A DNA stretch of 64,000 nt from Mycobacterium sp. GA-1199 (GTDB lineage Bacteria > Actinomycetota > Actinomycetes > Mycobacteriales > Mycobacteriaceae), in assembly GCF_001500045.1 (NCBI RefSeq), contig NZ_LQIX01000001.1:186001-250000 (forward strand). Direction: 5' to 3'. Below the pieces are notes generated by a model that ran no database searches, was not told the DNA's origin, and saw only the letters and a list, made by a program, of their open reading frames with translations. The position numbers and the translations under genes were made by a program. Positions 28,428-38,161 of this stretch are shown piece by piece (the stretch's first letter is position 1; each line of letters starts with the position of its first letter).

Positions 28428-28456
28428 TTGGCTTCCTGCAGGTCCTCCCATAGAAT
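28428..28456 (+). promoter_or_regulatory. Promoter of the spc operon
   Basis: TTGGCT (28428-28433), 17-base spacer, TAGAAT (28451-28456): close to the sigma-70/sigma-A consensus. Expected start near 28463. This is the clearest housekeeping promoter in the window. Confidence 0.75.
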
Positions 28457-28504
28457 CAGGCGGTTGCCTTGGGCAGACCTCGGTTCTCTTCGAGAAAACC
28501 CCGC

Positions 28505-28588
28505 GTGCCCTTCGGTGACAGCAAGACCGCGCACGTCCAGGTCGGTATCTGGCGTGCATACAAAAACCAGGTCGAGGAGATCGAGTGA
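28505..28588 (+). CDS. Possible 27-residue leader peptide coupled to rplN
   Basis: GTG-started [23 protein letters not shown] plus seven further residues ending in EEIE. Its TGA overlaps the rplN GTG (GTGA at 28585-28588), the same coupling used inside the operon. Third codon positions are G or C in 22 of 27 codons, as in real genes here. It lies inside the leader transcribed from the spc promoter, and its last codons contain the rplN Shine-Dalgarno GAGGAG. It lacks a good Shine-Dalgarno sequence of its own. An in-frame TTG (28469) would extend it to 39 residues. Confidence 0.4.
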   Translation: MPFGDSKTAHVQVGIWRAYKNQVEEIE

Positions 28589-28953
28589 TTCAGCAGGAAT
28601 CGCGGCTCAAGGTCGCCGACAACACGGGCGCCAGGGAGATCCTGTGCATCCGCGTGCTCGGCGGCTCGTCGCGGCGCTATGCCGGCATCGGCGATGTCAT
28701 CGTGGCGACCGTCAAGGAAGCCATTCCCGGCGGCAACGTCAAGCGTGGCGAGATCGTGAAGGCCGTCATCGTGCGGACCGTCAAGGAGCGCCGTCGCGCC
28801 GACGGCAGCTACATCAAGTTCGACGAGAACGCTGCCGTCATCATCAAGCCCGACAACGACCCGCGTGGTACCCGCATCTTCGGCCCCGTCGGCCGTGAAC
28901 TGCGCGAGAAGCGCTTCATGAAGATCGTCTCGCTTGCTCCGGAGGTGTTGTAG
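28585..28953 (+). CDS. rplN: 50S ribosomal protein L14
   Basis: 122 aa, GTG start. Seen: [19 protein letters not shown], the [20 protein letters not shown] core and [20 protein letters not shown]. At the 30S-50S interface, bridge B8. First recognised gene of the spc operon; rplX begins immediately after the stop. Confidence 0.98.
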   Translation: MIQQESRLKVADNTGAREILCIRVLGGSSRRYAGIGDVIVATVKEAIPGGNVKRGEIVKAVIVRTVKERRRADGSYIKFDENAAVIIKPDNDPRGTRIFGPVGRELREKRFMKIVSLAPEVL

Positions 28954-29274
28954 ATGAAGGTCCACAAGGGCGACACCGTGCTGGTCATCTCCGGCAAGGA
29001 CAAGGGCGCCAAGGGCAAGGTGCTGGTCGCCTACCCGGCCCGCAACAAGGTGCTCGTCGAGGGCGTCAACAGGATCAAGAAGCACACGGCGGTGTCGAGC
29101 AACGAGCGCGGCGCACAGTCCGGCGGCATCGTCACCCAGGAGGCGCCGATCGACGTCTCCAACGTGATGGTCGTCGACTCCGACGGCAAGCCCACCCGCA
29201 TCACCTACCGGGTTGACGAGGAGACCGGCAAGAAGGTCCGCATCGCCAAGACCAACGGCAAGGACATCAACTGA
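28954..29274 (+). CDS. rplX: 50S ribosomal protein L24
   Basis: 106 aa. Seen: [20 protein letters not shown] (KOW motif), [20 protein letters not shown] and [20 protein letters not shown]. Early initiator of 50S assembly. Starts at the base after the rplN stop; rplE follows one base after its own stop. Confidence 0.98.
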   Translation: MKVHKGDTVLVISGKDKGAKGKVLVAYPARNKVLVEGVNRIKKHTAVSSNERGAQSGGIVTQEAPIDVSNVMVVDSDGKPTRITYRVDEETGKKVRIAKTNGKDIN

Positions 29275-29275
29275 C

Positions 29276-29848
29276 ATGACCACCGTCGAAAACACCGCAA
29301 AGACCCTGCCGCGCCTCAAGCAGCGTTACCGCGAAGAGATCCGCGACGCGCTGTCCAAGGAGTTCGGCTATGCAAACGTCATGCAGATCCCGGGCGTGGT
29401 CAAGGTCGTCGTCAACATGGGCGTCGGCGACGCCGCTCGTGACGCGAAGCTGATCAACGGCGCGGTCAACGATCTCGCACTGATCACCGGCCAGAAGCCG
29501 GAGATCCGCCGGGCGCGTAAGTCCATCGCGCAGTTCAAGCTTCGCGAGGGCATGCCGATCGGCGCTCGCGTCACGCTGCGCGGCGACCGGATGTGGGAGT
29601 TCCTCGACCGATTGATCTCGATCGCGCTGCCGCGTATCCGCGACTTCCGCGGCCTGTCGCCCAAGCAGTTCGACGGCACCGGCAACTACACCTTCGGGCT
29701 CACCGAGCAGTCGGTGTTCCACGAGATCGATGTGGACTCCATCGACCGCCCGCGTGGCATGGACATCACCGTCGTCACCTCGGCGACGAACGACGACGAA
29801 GGACGAGCGCTGCTGCGGGCGCTGGGCTTTCCGTTCAAGGAGAACTGA
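29276..29848 (+). CDS. rplE: 50S ribosomal protein L5
   Basis: 190 aa from ATG 29276; a longer reading upstream would overlap rplX and is not needed. Seen: [39 protein letters not shown] and the C-terminal [20 protein letters not shown]. Binds 5S rRNA and P-site tRNA. Confidence 0.98.
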   Translation: MTTVENTAKTLPRLKQRYREEIRDALSKEFGYANVMQIPGVVKVVVNMGVGDAARDAKLINGAVNDLALITGQKPEIRRARKSIAQFKLREGMPIGARVTLRGDRMWEFLDRLISIALPRIRDFRGLSPKQFDGTGNYTFGLTEQSVFHEIDVDSIDRPRGMDITVVTSATNDDEGRALLRALGFPFKEN

Positions 29849-29851
29849 GTA

Positions 29852-30037
29852 ATGGCAAAGAAGGCACTGGTCAACAAGGCCAACAAGAAGCCGAAGTTCA
29901 AGGTGCGCGCCTACACCCGCTGCCAACGCTGCGGGCGGCCGCACGCCGTCTTCCGCAAGTTCGGTCTGTGCCGGATCTGCCTGCGCGAGATGGCACACGC
30001 CGGCGAACTGCCCGGTGTGCAGAAGAGCAGCTGGTAA
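29852..30037 (+). CDS. rpsN: 30S ribosomal protein S14, zinc-binding short form
   Basis: 61 aa type Z S14. Seen: [20 protein letters not shown], the two CxxC pairs that bind Zn2+, and the C-terminal LPGVQKSSW. Mycobacteria often carry a second, zinc-free S14 elsewhere in the genome, used under zinc limitation (known). Followed by an unusually long 167-bp gap before rpsH. Confidence 0.97.
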   Translation: MAKKALVNKANKKPKFKVRAYTRCQRCGRPHAVFRKFGLCRICLREMAHAGELPGVQKSSW

Positions 30038-30204
30038 TCCAGCCCGACCAGTCCAACCAAACAGGTTGCGGCAGGCCCGAATACCGGGAACCACCGCGAG
30101 AAAGGTGAACCCGCTGTCATGACCGCGATGACGACGATGCGGTGGGGGTACCCCCAGCCGCGCAGCTGCGAGGGGGACGCAGCGACGAAGAGGAGCAGCG
30201 CTCG
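30038..30204 (+). other. Structured gap between rpsN and rpsH
   Basis: 167 bp with no gene in an operon where gaps are otherwise 0-31 bp. It holds the palindrome GGGGGTACCCCC (30144-30155) and, overlapping it, CCCCC (30151-30155) facing GGGGG (30172-30176) around CGCAGCTGCG (30161-30170). Two alternative hairpins are therefore possible. Could be an attenuator, processing site or a small repeat insertion; which is not clear. Confidence 0.55.
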
Positions 30205-30603
30205 ATGACTATGACGGACCCGATCGCAGACTTCTTGACACGTCTGCGCAACGCCAATTCGGCGTACCACGACGAGGTGACACTGCCCCACTCCAAGCTC
30301 AAGGCCAACATCGCCGAGATCTTGAAGAAAGAGGGCTACATCGCCGACTACCGCACCGAGGATGCGCGGGTCGGCAAGTCGCTCGTCGTGCAACTGAAGT
30401 ACGGCCCAAGCCGGGAGCGAAGCATCGCCGGTCTGCGCCGCGTGTCCAAGCCCGGTCTGCGGGTGTACGCGAAATCCACCAACCTGCCGCGGGTTCTCGG
30501 CGGCCTCGGCGTGGCGATCATCTCCACGTCGTCGGGCCTGCGGACCGACCGCCAGGCAGCCCAAGAGGGCGTGGGCGGCGAAGTCCTCGCGTACGTGTGG
30601 TAG
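30205..30603 (+). CDS. rpsH: 30S ribosomal protein S8
   Basis: 132 aa from ATG 30205, preceded by GAGGAGCAG. Seen: [20 protein letters not shown] near the start and the C-terminal [19 protein letters not shown]. Central-domain assembly protein; translational repressor of the spc operon in E. coli. Follows a long structured gap. Confidence 0.98.
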   Translation: MTMTDPIADFLTRLRNANSAYHDEVTLPHSKLKANIAEILKKEGYIADYRTEDARVGKSLVVQLKYGPSRERSIAGLRRVSKPGLRVYAKSTNLPRVLGGLGVAIISTSSGLRTDRQAAQEGVGGEVLAYVW

Positions 30604-30624
30604 CCGAGAAGGAGTAGAGCTCAA

Positions 30625-31164
30625 ATGTCGCGTATTGGAAAGCAGCCGGTGCCGGTCCCCAGCGGGGTCGATGTGTCGATCGACGGGCAGAACGTGTCCG
30701 TCAAGGGGCCCAAGGGCACTCTGGAACTGGCCGTGGCCGACCCGATCCGAATCGTCCGTGACGACGACGGCGCCATCGTGGTGACGCGCCCCGACGACGA
30801 TCGGCGCAGCCGTTCGCTGCACGGTCTGTCACGCACGCTGGTGGCGAACCTGATCACCGGCGTCACCGAGGGTTACACCACCAAGATGGAGATCTTCGGT
30901 GTCGGTTACCGCGTGCAGCTGAAGGGTTCCAACCTCGAGTTCGCGTTGGGCTACAGCCACCCGGTGACGATCACCGCCCCCGATGGGGTGACGTTCGCGG
31001 TGGAGACACCGACGAAGTTCTCGATCTCCGGCATCGACAAGCAGAAGGTCGGCCAGGTCGCGGCGAACATCCGCCGCCTGCGCAAGAGCGATCCCTACAA
31101 GGGCAAGGGCATCCGCTACGAGGGCGAGCAGATCCGCCGCAAGGTCGGAAAGACAGGTAAGTAA
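30625..31164 (+). CDS. rplF: 50S ribosomal protein L6
   Basis: 179 aa. Seen: [32 protein letters not shown] and the C-terminal [20 protein letters not shown]. At the base of the L7/L12 stalk near the sarcin-ricin loop. rplR starts directly after the stop. Confidence 0.98.
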   Translation: MSRIGKQPVPVPSGVDVSIDGQNVSVKGPKGTLELAVADPIRIVRDDDGAIVVTRPDDDRRSRSLHGLSRTLVANLITGVTEGYTTKMEIFGVGYRVQLKGSNLEFALGYSHPVTITAPDGVTFAVETPTKFSISGIDKQKVGQVAANIRRLRKSDPYKGKGIRYEGEQIRRKVGKTGK

Positions 31165-31575
31165 ATGGCTTCGACAACAAATTCGGCTGCGCCGACGCGC
31201 AAGCCCGTGGGCCAGAACATCTCGCAGACCCGGCGGGTGGCGCGACTGCGTCGGCACGCTCGGTTGCGTAAGAAGATCTCCGGCACGGCTGAGGTGCCGC
31301 GGTTGGTGGTCAACCGTTCCTCGCGGCACATCCACGTGCAGCTGGTGAACGATCTGGAAGGGACGACGCTCGCGGCGGCATCGTCCATCGAGGCCGACGT
31401 GCGGGCGGTCGACGGTGACAAGAAAGCCCACAGCGTGCGGGTCGGTCAGCTGATCGCCGAGCGCGCGAAGGCCGCAGGGATCGACAAGGTCGTGTTCGAC
31501 CGCGGTGGGTACACCTACGGCGGACGGATCGCGGCGCTGGCCGATGCGGCGCGCGAAGGCGGGCTGGAATTCTGA
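31165..31575 (+). CDS. rplR: 50S ribosomal protein L18
   Basis: 136 aa. Seen: [37 protein letters not shown] and the C-terminal [20 protein letters not shown]. Binds 5S rRNA with L5. Followed by a 31-bp gap to rpsE. Confidence 0.98.
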   Translation: MASTTNSAAPTRKPVGQNISQTRRVARLRRHARLRKKISGTAEVPRLVVNRSSRHIHVQLVNDLEGTTLAAASSIEADVRAVDGDKKAHSVRVGQLIAERAKAAGIDKVVFDRGGYTYGGRIAALADAAREGGLEF

Positions 31576-31606
31576 TGACTGACCTCAACACAATGGGAAG
31601 GACTGC

Positions 31607-32272
31607 ATGATGGCCGAACAGGCAACAGCCGGCGGCCCCCAGGACGGCCGCGGGTCGCGGGGCGACCGCGACGGACGTGGCCGCCGCGACGACCGTGGCG
31701 GTCGTGGGCGTGACGGCGGCGACAAGAGCAACTACCTCGAGCGCGTCGTCTCGATCAACCGTGTCTCCAAGGTGGTCAAGGGCGGCCGCCGGTTCAGCTT
31801 CACCGCGCTGGTGATCGTCGGTGACGGCAAGGGCATGGTCGGCGTCGGATACGGCAAGGCCAAGGAAGTTCCCGCCGCCATCGCCAAGGGCGTCGAAGAG
31901 GCACGCAAGAACTTCTTCCGGGTTCCGCTGATCGGCGGCACCATCACCCACCCGGTGCAGGGTGAAGCCGCCGCCGGTGTGGTGATGCTGCGTCCGGCCA
32001 GCCCCGGTACCGGTGTGATCGCCGGCGGTGCGGCTCGCGCGGTGCTGGAATGCGCCGGCGTGCACGACATCCTGGCCAAGTCGCTGGGCAGCGACAACGC
32101 GATCAACGTGGTGCATGCCACTGTTGCCGCGCTCAAGCTGCTGCAGCGTCCCGAAGAGGTCGCGGCCCGACGCGGGCTGCCCATCGAGGACGTGGCGCCT
32201 GCGGGCATGCTGCGGGCGCGCCGGGAGGCCGAGGCGCTTGCCGCGTCGGCTGCGCGTGAAGGGTCGGCGTGA
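31607..32272 (+). CDS. rpsE: 30S ribosomal protein S5
   Basis: 221 aa from ATG 31607 (a second ATG follows at 31610). The first ~40 residues are Gly/Arg/Asp-rich and disordered. The S5 core starts at [20 protein letters not shown], with [20 protein letters not shown] and [20 protein letters not shown]. Involved in decoding fidelity. Overlaps rpmD by 4 bp (GTGA). Confidence 0.97.
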   Translation: MMAEQATAGGPQDGRGSRGDRDGRGRRDDRGGRGRDGGDKSNYLERVVSINRVSKVVKGGRRFSFTALVIVGDGKGMVGVGYGKAKEVPAAIAKGVEEARKNFFRVPLIGGTITHPVQGEAAAGVVMLRPASPGTGVIAGGAARAVLECAGVHDILAKSLGSDNAINVVHATVAALKLLQRPEEVAARRGLPIEDVAPAGMLRARREAEALAASAAREGSA

Positions 32273-32460
32273 ACACCATGGCAGAGCTGAAGATCACCCA
32301 GGTGCGCAGCACCATCGGTGCGCGCTGGAAGCAGCGGGAGAGCCTGCGGTCGTTGGGGCTGCGCAAGATTCGCCAGTCGGTCGTCCGTGAGGACAACGCG
32401 CAAACGCGCGGGTTGATCAAGACCGTGCATCACCTCGTAGAGGTGGAGGAAGTCAGATGA
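32269..32460 (+). CDS. rpmD: 50S ribosomal protein L30
   Basis: 63 aa from GTG 32269, or 60 aa from ATG 32278. Seen: [20 protein letters not shown] and [20 protein letters not shown]. Small protein on the 50S solvent side. Overlaps rpsE and rplO by 4 bp each. Confidence 0.96.
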   Translation: MNTMAELKITQVRSTIGARWKQRESLRSLGLRKIRQSVVREDNAQTRGLIKTVHHLVEVEEVR

Positions 32461-32900
32461 GCGTTATCAAACTGCATGACCTGAAACCGGCGCCGGGTTC
32501 GAAGACGGCCAAGACCCGTGTCGGTCGCGGCGAGGGTTCGAAGGGTAAGACCGCGGGTCGCGGCACCAAGGGCACGAAGGCCCGTAAGAACGTCCCTGCG
32601 ACGTTCGAGGGCGGTCAGATGCCGATCCACATGCGGCTGCCGAAGCTCAAGGGCTTCCGCAACCGGTTCCGCACCGAGTACGAGGTCGTCAACGTCGGCG
32701 ACATCAACAAGCTGTTCCCCGAGGGCGGCGACGTCGGTGTGGACGAACTGGTGGCTGCGGGTGCGGTGCGCAAGAACACGCTGGTCAAGGTGCTCGGCGA
32801 CGGCAAGCTCACCGTGAAGGTGAACGTCACCGCGCACAAGTTCAGCGGCAGTGCCCGCGAGAAGATCGCCTCCGCGGGCGGCTCGGCGACCGAGCTGTAA
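32457..32900 (+). CDS. rplO: 50S ribosomal protein L15
   Basis: 147 aa. Seen: [40 protein letters not shown] and the C-terminal [20 protein letters not shown]. Last gene of this ribosomal unit; secY, which often follows L15, lies 5.5 kb away here, after a terminator. Confidence 0.98.
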   Translation: MSVIKLHDLKPAPGSKTAKTRVGRGEGSKGKTAGRGTKGTKARKNVPATFEGGQMPIHMRLPKLKGFRNRFRTEYEVVNVGDINKLFPEGGDVGVDELVAAGAVRKNTLVKVLGDGKLTVKVNVTAHKFSGSAREKIASAGGSATEL

Positions 32901-32917
32901 ACACCCAATCGACCGGG

Positions 32918-32950
32918 AGCCCCTGCCGTGAAGGTGGGGGCTTCTGTGTT
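32918..32950 (+). terminator. Terminator hairpin after rplO
   Basis: Ten-pair stem (32918-32927 with 32933-32942, including two G-U pairs) with the core AGCCCC/GGGGCT and loop GTGAA, 18 bp after the rplO stop. The tail TCTGTGTT is only partly U-rich, common for mycobacterial terminators. Confidence 0.7.
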
Positions 32951-33016
32951 GGGCGGTGGTAACGCCACCCGCTGCCCGCCGATATGGTGCGTAGGCGTGA
33001 CACACCAGGAGCAGAT

Positions 33017-33358
33017 ATGACCTACCTCGGTCGGCTCATCGCCGTCGCTGGGGCCGCCGGCATCGCGTTGTTCGGCGCCACGGCGACGGCCCATGCCCAG
33101 GATGACGACGCGAAATTCGCCGATCGGGTCGCCGCGCTGCAGATCCCGCTCGGCGAAACCGACCTGCCGGCGTTGGGCCGGGGTATCTGCGACATGCTCA
33201 CCGCGGGGCTCGACGGCAGCGCCAACCCGGTTCCCGTCGTACGCGGTGTGGTCAACCGCCTTGCCGGCAGCGGTATGGATCGAGGGCAGGCCGCGGGGCT
33301 GATGCGTGCGGCCGTCACCGTCTACTGTCCACAGCACGGCCGCTTCGTGGGCCGCTGA
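33017..33358 (+). CDS. Exported DUF732 protein
   Basis: 113 aa from ATG 33017, after a good GGAG. A signal peptide (MTYLGRLIAVAGAAG..., cleavage near ATAHAQ) predicts export. The mature part, with two cysteines in GRGICDMLTAG and VTVYCPQHG, is the DUF732 fold found in many mycobacterial secreted proteins of unknown function. It lies between rplO and sppA. Confidence 0.82.
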   Translation: MTYLGRLIAVAGAAGIALFGATATAHAQDDDAKFADRVAALQIPLGETDLPALGRGICDMLTAGLDGSANPVPVVRGVVNRLAGSGMDRGQAAGLMRAAVTVYCPQHGRFVGR

Positions 33359-33528
33359 CCGGGTTTCATTCGAGTCGACGCAGCGGCACCGGCTCATCAG
33401 TGAAATCATCTGTGCCCTTCGCGGTTCGGTGACTTCGTGGCGCACCGCCCCTCGATGCGACGAGACCGGCCGTTCGACGCCGAAGGCCGCGAACTCACGG
33501 GTGCCACGGGCGTCGGTACGCTCGAACC

Positions 33529-35325
33529 ATGTCCGCTTTCCTGCCCGGCATGTCCGGACTTCCCGGTCTCGACGACGTGCGCGCGCTGGCACGGCGCATC
33601 GACACCGTCCGCCACAACGGTGTCCCGAACGGATGCGTGCTCGAACTCGACCTGACGTCGGTGCCGAATGAGACCGGTGGGTTCGACCCGTTCGCGTTGA
33701 TCTCCGGGACGGGCCGCCCGCTGTTACTGGGCGAGGCCGTCGCGGCGATTCACCGGGCGGCCGAGGACGACCGGGTCGCCGGGCTGGTCGCCCGGGTGCA
33801 GCTGCCTGCCGCGTCGCCGGGCCCGGTGCAGGAACTGCGTTCGGCCATCGCGGCGTTCAGCGACGTCAAGCCTTCACTGGCATGGGCCGAGACCTATCCC
33901 GGCACGCTGTCGTACTACCTGGCGTCGGCGTTCCGCGAGGTTTGGATGCAGCCCGCGGGCACGGTGGGTTTGGTGGGGTTCGCGACGAACGCGCTGTTTT
34001 TGCGCGGCGCCCTTGACAAGATCGGGGTCGAGGCGCAGGTCGTCGCGCGCGGTGAATACAAGTCTGCGGCAAATCGTTTCACCGAGGACGGCTATACCGA
34101 GGCTCATCGAGAGGCCGACGAGCGGTTGATCCGGAGCCTGCACGCCCAGGTGCTCGAGGCGGTCGCGCAGTCGCGTCACCTCGATCCTGCGGAGATCGAT
34201 GCCCTCGCCGACAAGGCGCCGTTGCTGCGCGACAATGCCCTCGCCGCAAGTCTGATCGACTACGTCGGCTTCCGCGATGAGGCCTATGCGCGCATGGCTG
34301 AACTTGTCGGCACACCGGGCTTCGAGCCGGGGGCGGACCCGGACGCCGACGATGCGCCGCCGCGGCTGTTCCTGTCGCGTTATGCGCGTGCGACCGTGGA
34401 ACGCCCGCCTCTGTCGATGCCGTCCATCCCGGGACGCAAGAAGGCGAAGATCGCCGTGGTGACCTTGCACGGGCCGATCGTGAGTGGTCGCGGCGGCACG
34501 CAGCCGTTGCCGCTGGGCAGTTCGAGTGCGGGCGGCGACACGATCGCCGCGGCGCTTCGCGAAGCCGCCGCCGACGACGACGTTTCGGCGATCGTGCTGC
34601 GGGTCGACAGCCCCGGCGGTTCGGTGACCGGATCGGAAACCATATGGCGCGAAGTGCATCGCAGCCGGGACAAGGGCAAACCGGTGGTCGCGTCGATGGG
34701 TGCGGTCGCGGCATCGGGAGGCTACTACGCTGCGATGGCCGCCGATGAGATCGTCGCCAATCCGGCCACCATCACCGGGTCGATCGGCGTATTGGCGGGC
34801 AAGCTGGTGGCCCGTGAACTCAAGGGGCGTCTGGGTGTCGGCTCCGGATCTGTACGTACCAACCGTAACGCCGACGCGTGGTCGCTCAACGAGCCGTTCA
34901 CCGACGAGCAGCGCGCACAGGTGGAGGCCGAAACAGACCTGCTCTACACCGATTTCATCGAGCGGGTCGCCGTGGGCCGCAGGATGAGCGTCGAGGCCGT
35001 CGACGCCGTTGCGCGCGGCCGGGTGTGGACCGGCGCGGACGCGCACGAGCGCGGGTTGGTCGATCACCTCGGCGGCCTACGCGCCGCGATCACGAGGGCC
35101 AAGGTGCTGGCGGGGATGGACGCCGACGCCGACGTGCGCATCGTCTCGTATCCCGGTTCGTCGCTGCTGGACCGGCTGCGGCCCAAGGCGTCCTCGCAGC
35201 CGGCGGCATCGCTACCGGACGCTGTCGTCGGGTTGCTGGGACGGTCGATGGTGCAGTTGGCCGACCAGACGGAGCGGTCGCTCAGTGGCGTCAGCGCGCT
35301 GTTGTTCGGCGATTACCGGTTCTGA
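33529..35325 (+). CDS. sppA: Signal peptide peptidase SppA, 67K type
   Basis: 598 aa, two tandem ClpP-like halves as in E. coli SppA. Seen: catalytic Lys region VARGEYKSAANRFTEDGYTE near residue 175 and catalytic Ser region VASMGAVAASGGYYAAMAA near residue 390, plus LRVDSPGGSVTGSETIW before it. Cleaves leftover signal peptides in the membrane. No clear N-terminal membrane anchor is visible, as in other mycobacterial copies. 170 bp separate it from the DUF732 gene. Confidence 0.95.
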   Translation: MSAFLPGMSGLPGLDDVRALARRIDTVRHNGVPNGCVLELDLTSVPNETGGFDPFALISGTGRPLLLGEAVAAIHRAAEDDRVAGLVARVQLPAASPGPVQELRSAIAAFSDVKPSLAWAETYPGTLSYYLASAFREVWMQPAGTVGLVGFATNALFLRGALDKIGVEAQVVARGEYKSAANRFTEDGYTEAHREADERLIRSLHAQVLEAVAQSRHLDPAEIDALADKAPLLRDNALAASLIDYVGFRDEAYARMAELVGTPGFEPGADPDADDAPPRLFLSRYARATVERPPLSMPSIPGRKKAKIAVVTLHGPIVSGRGGTQPLPLGSSSAGGDTIAAALREAAADDDVSAIVLRVDSPGGSVTGSETIWREVHRSRDKGKPVVASMGAVAASGGYYAAMAADEIVANPATITGSIGVLAGKLVARELKGRLGVGSGSVRTNRNADAWSLNEPFTDEQRAQVEAETDLLYTDFIERVAVGRRMSVEAVDAVARGRVWTGADAHERGLVDHLGGLRAAITRAKVLAGMDADADVRIVSYPGSSLLDRLRPKASSQPAASLPDAVVGLLGRSMVQLADQTERSLSGVSALLFGDYRF

Positions 35326-35385
35326 GCGAACGTGCACATTTGTAGGGATTTTCGCGGCGCGTCGTGCGCAGACACGCACGCTCGC
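35326..35385. repeat. 60-bp palindromic intergenic element, copy 2
   Basis: Starts GCGAACGTGC one base after the sppA stop codon and ends GCACGCTCGC; the ends are inverted repeats with one mismatch. The middle has TTCGCGGCGCGTCGTGCGCA followed by GACACGC. Same length and arrangement as the copy at 28327-28386. It separates the convergent sppA and methyltransferase genes. Confidence 0.65.
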
Positions 35386-35396
35386 GCAGCTTTGGG

Positions 35397-36296
35397 TCAG
35401 CGCTTGATCGCCGACAGGTAGCTCATATCGCTGAACAAGCCGATCGTGCTGTTCTCGTCGAACGTGAAACCGTTGGCGGCGTACGCATCCGGCATCTTCT
35501 GCGTCGTGACGTCCCATCCGCGGTCGGTCAGATAGCCGACCACGTCGTTGCGCTCACCGTGGTAGATGAGCTCGCCCATCTCGATGCTCTGTCCGTACGC
35601 CTGAAGCTTCTCGGCGATCTCCCGGGACCGCTCGTCGGAGAACATGCTGACGTCGGGGATGTGCTCGGTGGCCACCCGGCTACCGGGCGCACTCAGGTCA
35701 TCGATCCGGTCGAACAGCAGGTCCTGAGCCGCGGGCGGTAGGTAGATCAGCAGCCCCTCGGCGATCCACGCGGTCGGCTGCCCTGGATCGAAACCGTTGT
35801 TGCGCAGCGCCTTCGGCCAGTCGTCGCGCAGATCGATGGCCACCACGCGCCGCTCCGCGGTCGGTTCGGCCCCCAAAGCCGCCAGGGTGTCGCTCTTGAA
35901 GGCGATCACCTCCGGCTGGTCGAGTTCGAAGACGGTGGTGCCCGTCGGCCACCCCAGACGGTAGGCGCGGACGTCGAGCCCGGCGGCCAGGATCACCGCC
36001 TGGCGGACACCCGCCGCCGCGGCGTCGGTGAACAGCCGGTCGAAATGGCGCGTGCGCACAGCCATTCCCTCGGCGGCGCGGCGGGTGTTGAAACGAGGGT
36101 CGATGGCGTCCAGTGATATCTCGCCGTCCAGCGCCCGGATGAAGAAGTCGAGGCCGACCGCGCGCACCAGGGGTTCGGCGTACGGGTCGACGATCAGGCC
36201 CTCGCGGTGGCTCAGGACGCGCTGCGCGGCGACCATCGTCGCGGTCGAGCCGACGCTCGATGCAAGATCCCAGGTGTCGTTGTCGGTGCGGGCCAT
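35397..36296 (-). CDS. SAM-dependent methyltransferase, tandem copy 1
   Basis: 299 aa, class I methyltransferase of the TIGR00027/LCMT-like family expanded in mycobacteria. Seen: SSVGSTATMVAAQRVLSHRE near the start, VILAAGLDVRAYRLGWP (SAM motif I) near residue 95, FELDQPEVIAFK near residue 123 and AWIAEGLLIYLPPAAQDLLF near residue 187. Substrate unknown. Last of three head-to-tail paralogues. Confidence 0.92.
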   Translation of the reverse strand: MARTDNDTWDLASSVGSTATMVAAQRVLSHREGLIVDPYAEPLVRAVGLDFFIRALDGEISLDAIDPRFNTRRAAEGMAVRTRHFDRLFTDAAAAGVRQAVILAAGLDVRAYRLGWPTGTTVFELDQPEVIAFKSDTLAALGAEPTAERRVVAIDLRDDWPKALRNNGFDPGQPTAWIAEGLLIYLPPAAQDLLFDRIDDLSAPGSRVATEHIPDVSMFSDERSREIAEKLQAYGQSIEMGELIYHGERNDVVGYLTDRGWDVTTQKMPDAYAANGFTFDENSTIGLFSDMSYLSAIKR

Positions 36297-36305
36297 CCGT
36301 GCTCC

Positions 36306-37208
36306 TCAGTTGCGGGTTGCGATGAGCGCGAGCGAATCACGCATCGGGGCAAGCACTTCCGTGTCGGGAAATACCCGGCCGTATTCGGCGAACACCTCGG
36401 GACGGCTCTTGGCGGACACCGCCCACCCGTGTTCGGTCAGATACTCCACGACATGGCGGCGCTCGCCCTCGTAGAACAGGTGCGAGATGTCGAGGTGGAC
36501 GCCGTTCTCACCCCACTGCTTGCTGATCGCCTTACTGCGTTCACCGATTGTCGCCGCGGCGTCGGGATGGTACTCGGTGGCGAGTCTGCTGCCCGGTGCG
36601 CTCTGCGTGCCGATGTCGTCGAACAGCTTGTCCTGCGCTTCGGGCGGCAAGTAGACGAGCAGTCCTTCCGCACTCCACGCCGTCGGTTGCGTCGGATCGA
36701 AACCGTTGTCGCGCAGCGCTTTCGGCCAGTCCTCGCGCAGATCGACACCGATGGTGCGCAGCTGGGCCGAAGGGGCCGCCCCCAGCGAGGACATCGTCGC
36801 GGTCTTGAACTCGATCACCTGCGGCTGGTCGAGCTCGTAGACCACGGTCCCATCGGGCCACGGCAGCCGGTAGGACCGGGAGTCCAAACCCGACGCCAGG
36901 ATCACCGCCTGCCGAATGCCGCCTCCGGTGGAGGTGAGGAAGAAGTCATCGAAGAACCGCGTGCGCACCGCGATCATCCTCGCCATGAAGTCGGCTCCTG
37001 CGCCGTCGATGTCGTCGCCCTCGATGCCGCCGTCGACAAGGCTGGTGAAGAAGTCGATGCCGACCGCGCGCACCAACGGTGCGGCGTACGGATCGTCGAA
37101 GAGCGGGTCATCCTCGCGGCTGGCGATCGCGCGGGCGGCTGCGACCATTGTGGCCGTGGTTCCCACGCTCGATGCCGGGTCCCAGCTGTCTGAATCCGTT
37201 CGGCTCAT
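36306..37208 (-). CDS. SAM-dependent methyltransferase, tandem copy 2
   Basis: 300 aa, paralogue of its neighbours. Seen: [52 protein letters not shown] and [20 protein letters not shown]. Stops 9 bp before copy 1 and overlaps copy 3 by 4 bp (ATGA), so the three form one operon. Confidence 0.92.
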   Translation of the reverse strand: MSRTDSDSWDPASSVGTTATMVAAARAIASREDDPLFDDPYAAPLVRAVGIDFFTSLVDGGIEGDDIDGAGADFMARMIAVRTRFFDDFFLTSTGGGIRQAVILASGLDSRSYRLPWPDGTVVYELDQPQVIEFKTATMSSLGAAPSAQLRTIGVDLREDWPKALRDNGFDPTQPTAWSAEGLLVYLPPEAQDKLFDDIGTQSAPGSRLATEYHPDAAATIGERSKAISKQWGENGVHLDISHLFYEGERRHVVEYLTEHGWAVSAKSRPEVFAEYGRVFPDTEVLAPMRDSLALIATRN

Positions 37209-38161
37209 TTCTCGAGTATGCCGCTGATGTACTGCATCTCACCGAACCCGCCGACCTCGTCGTCCTCGGGCAGCGGCGGCAGACCGTTTTCGGTCAGCAG
37301 ATCGCCGACGGTACGGCGGGTCAGGCGCCAACCCCGCTGCTCGAGATAGGAGCCGGCCTCGTTGCGGTCACCGATGTAGACGAGTTCGGAGAAGTCGAGC
37401 TCGAAGCCGTGTTCGCGCCACCGCTCCGCGGATTCCCGCATTCGGGCCAGGACCTTCTCGCGATCGTCCGGGTGGCTGCCGGCGGGGCCGCTCTCGACGG
37501 CCACCCAGCTACCGGGAGCGCTCAATTGGGTGATGGTGTCGAGCAGCGTGTCCTGTGCTTCCGGCGGCAGATAGCCGAGCAGGCCCTCGGCGCTCCATGC
37601 GGTCGGCAGGGCCGGGTCGAAACCGGCGGCCCGCAGCGCCGCCGGCCAGTCGAAGCGAAGGTCGATTGCCACCGCCCTGCGCTGTGCGGTCAGTTCGGCG
37701 CCGAGATCGGCCATTGCCTGGCTCTTGAACGCGATGACGTCGGGCTGGTCGATCTCGAAGACCGTCGTGCCGGCCGGCCAGGCCAACCGGTATGCGCGCG
37801 CATCGAGCCCCGACGCCAGGATCACCGCCTGCCGGACGCCCGCGACACCCGCGGCTTCGAAGAACTCGTCGAAGAACTTCGTCCGCACCGCCATGTTGTC
37901 GGTCATCCGGGCCATTCCGACCGTGGCCCCGTCCGAGGTGTCGCCGTCGAGCTCCTCGAGCGTGAGCTCGCCGCTGGCGAGTCGAGTGAAGAAGTCCACG
38001 CCCACGGCGCGCACCAACGGCTCGGCGTACGGATCGGAGATCAGCGCGCCGTCACCCGTGCTGGCGATGGCCCGCGCCGCCGCGACCATCGTCGCGGTCG
38101 CGCCGACGCTCGACGCGAGATCCCAGGTGTCTCCCTCATATCGCGGGCCGGTACGTACCAT
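37205..38161 (-). CDS. SAM-dependent methyltransferase, tandem copy 3
   Basis: 318 aa, first gene of the three-paralogue operon. Seen: [52 protein letters not shown] and [20 protein letters not shown]. Slightly longer than the others through an insertion near residue 75. Divergent from secY, with 263 bp between. Confidence 0.92.
   Translation of the reverse strand: MVRTGPRYEGDTWDLASSVGATATMVAAARAIASTGDGALISDPYAEPLVRAVGVDFFTRLASGELTLEELDGDTSDGATVGMARMTDNMAVRTKFFDEFFEAAGVAGVRQAVILASGLDARAYRLAWPAGTTVFEIDQPDVIAFKSQAMADLGAELTAQRRAVAIDLRFDWPAALRAAGFDPALPTAWSAEGLLGYLPPEAQDTLLDTITQLSAPGSWVAVESGPAGSHPDDREKVLARMRESAERWREHGFELDFSELVYIGDRNEAGSYLEQRGWRLTRRTVGDLLTENGLPPLPEDDEVGGFGEMQYISGILEK

Larger units (their letters stand above)
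28277..28504. other. Intergenic region before the spc operon
   Basis: From 28277 to the rplN start (308 bp) the region holds a 60-bp palindromic element (28327-28386), the spc promoter (28428-28456), the shared motif GGTTGCCTTG (28462-28471) and a possible leader ORF (28505-28588). No other gene was seen. Confidence 0.6.
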
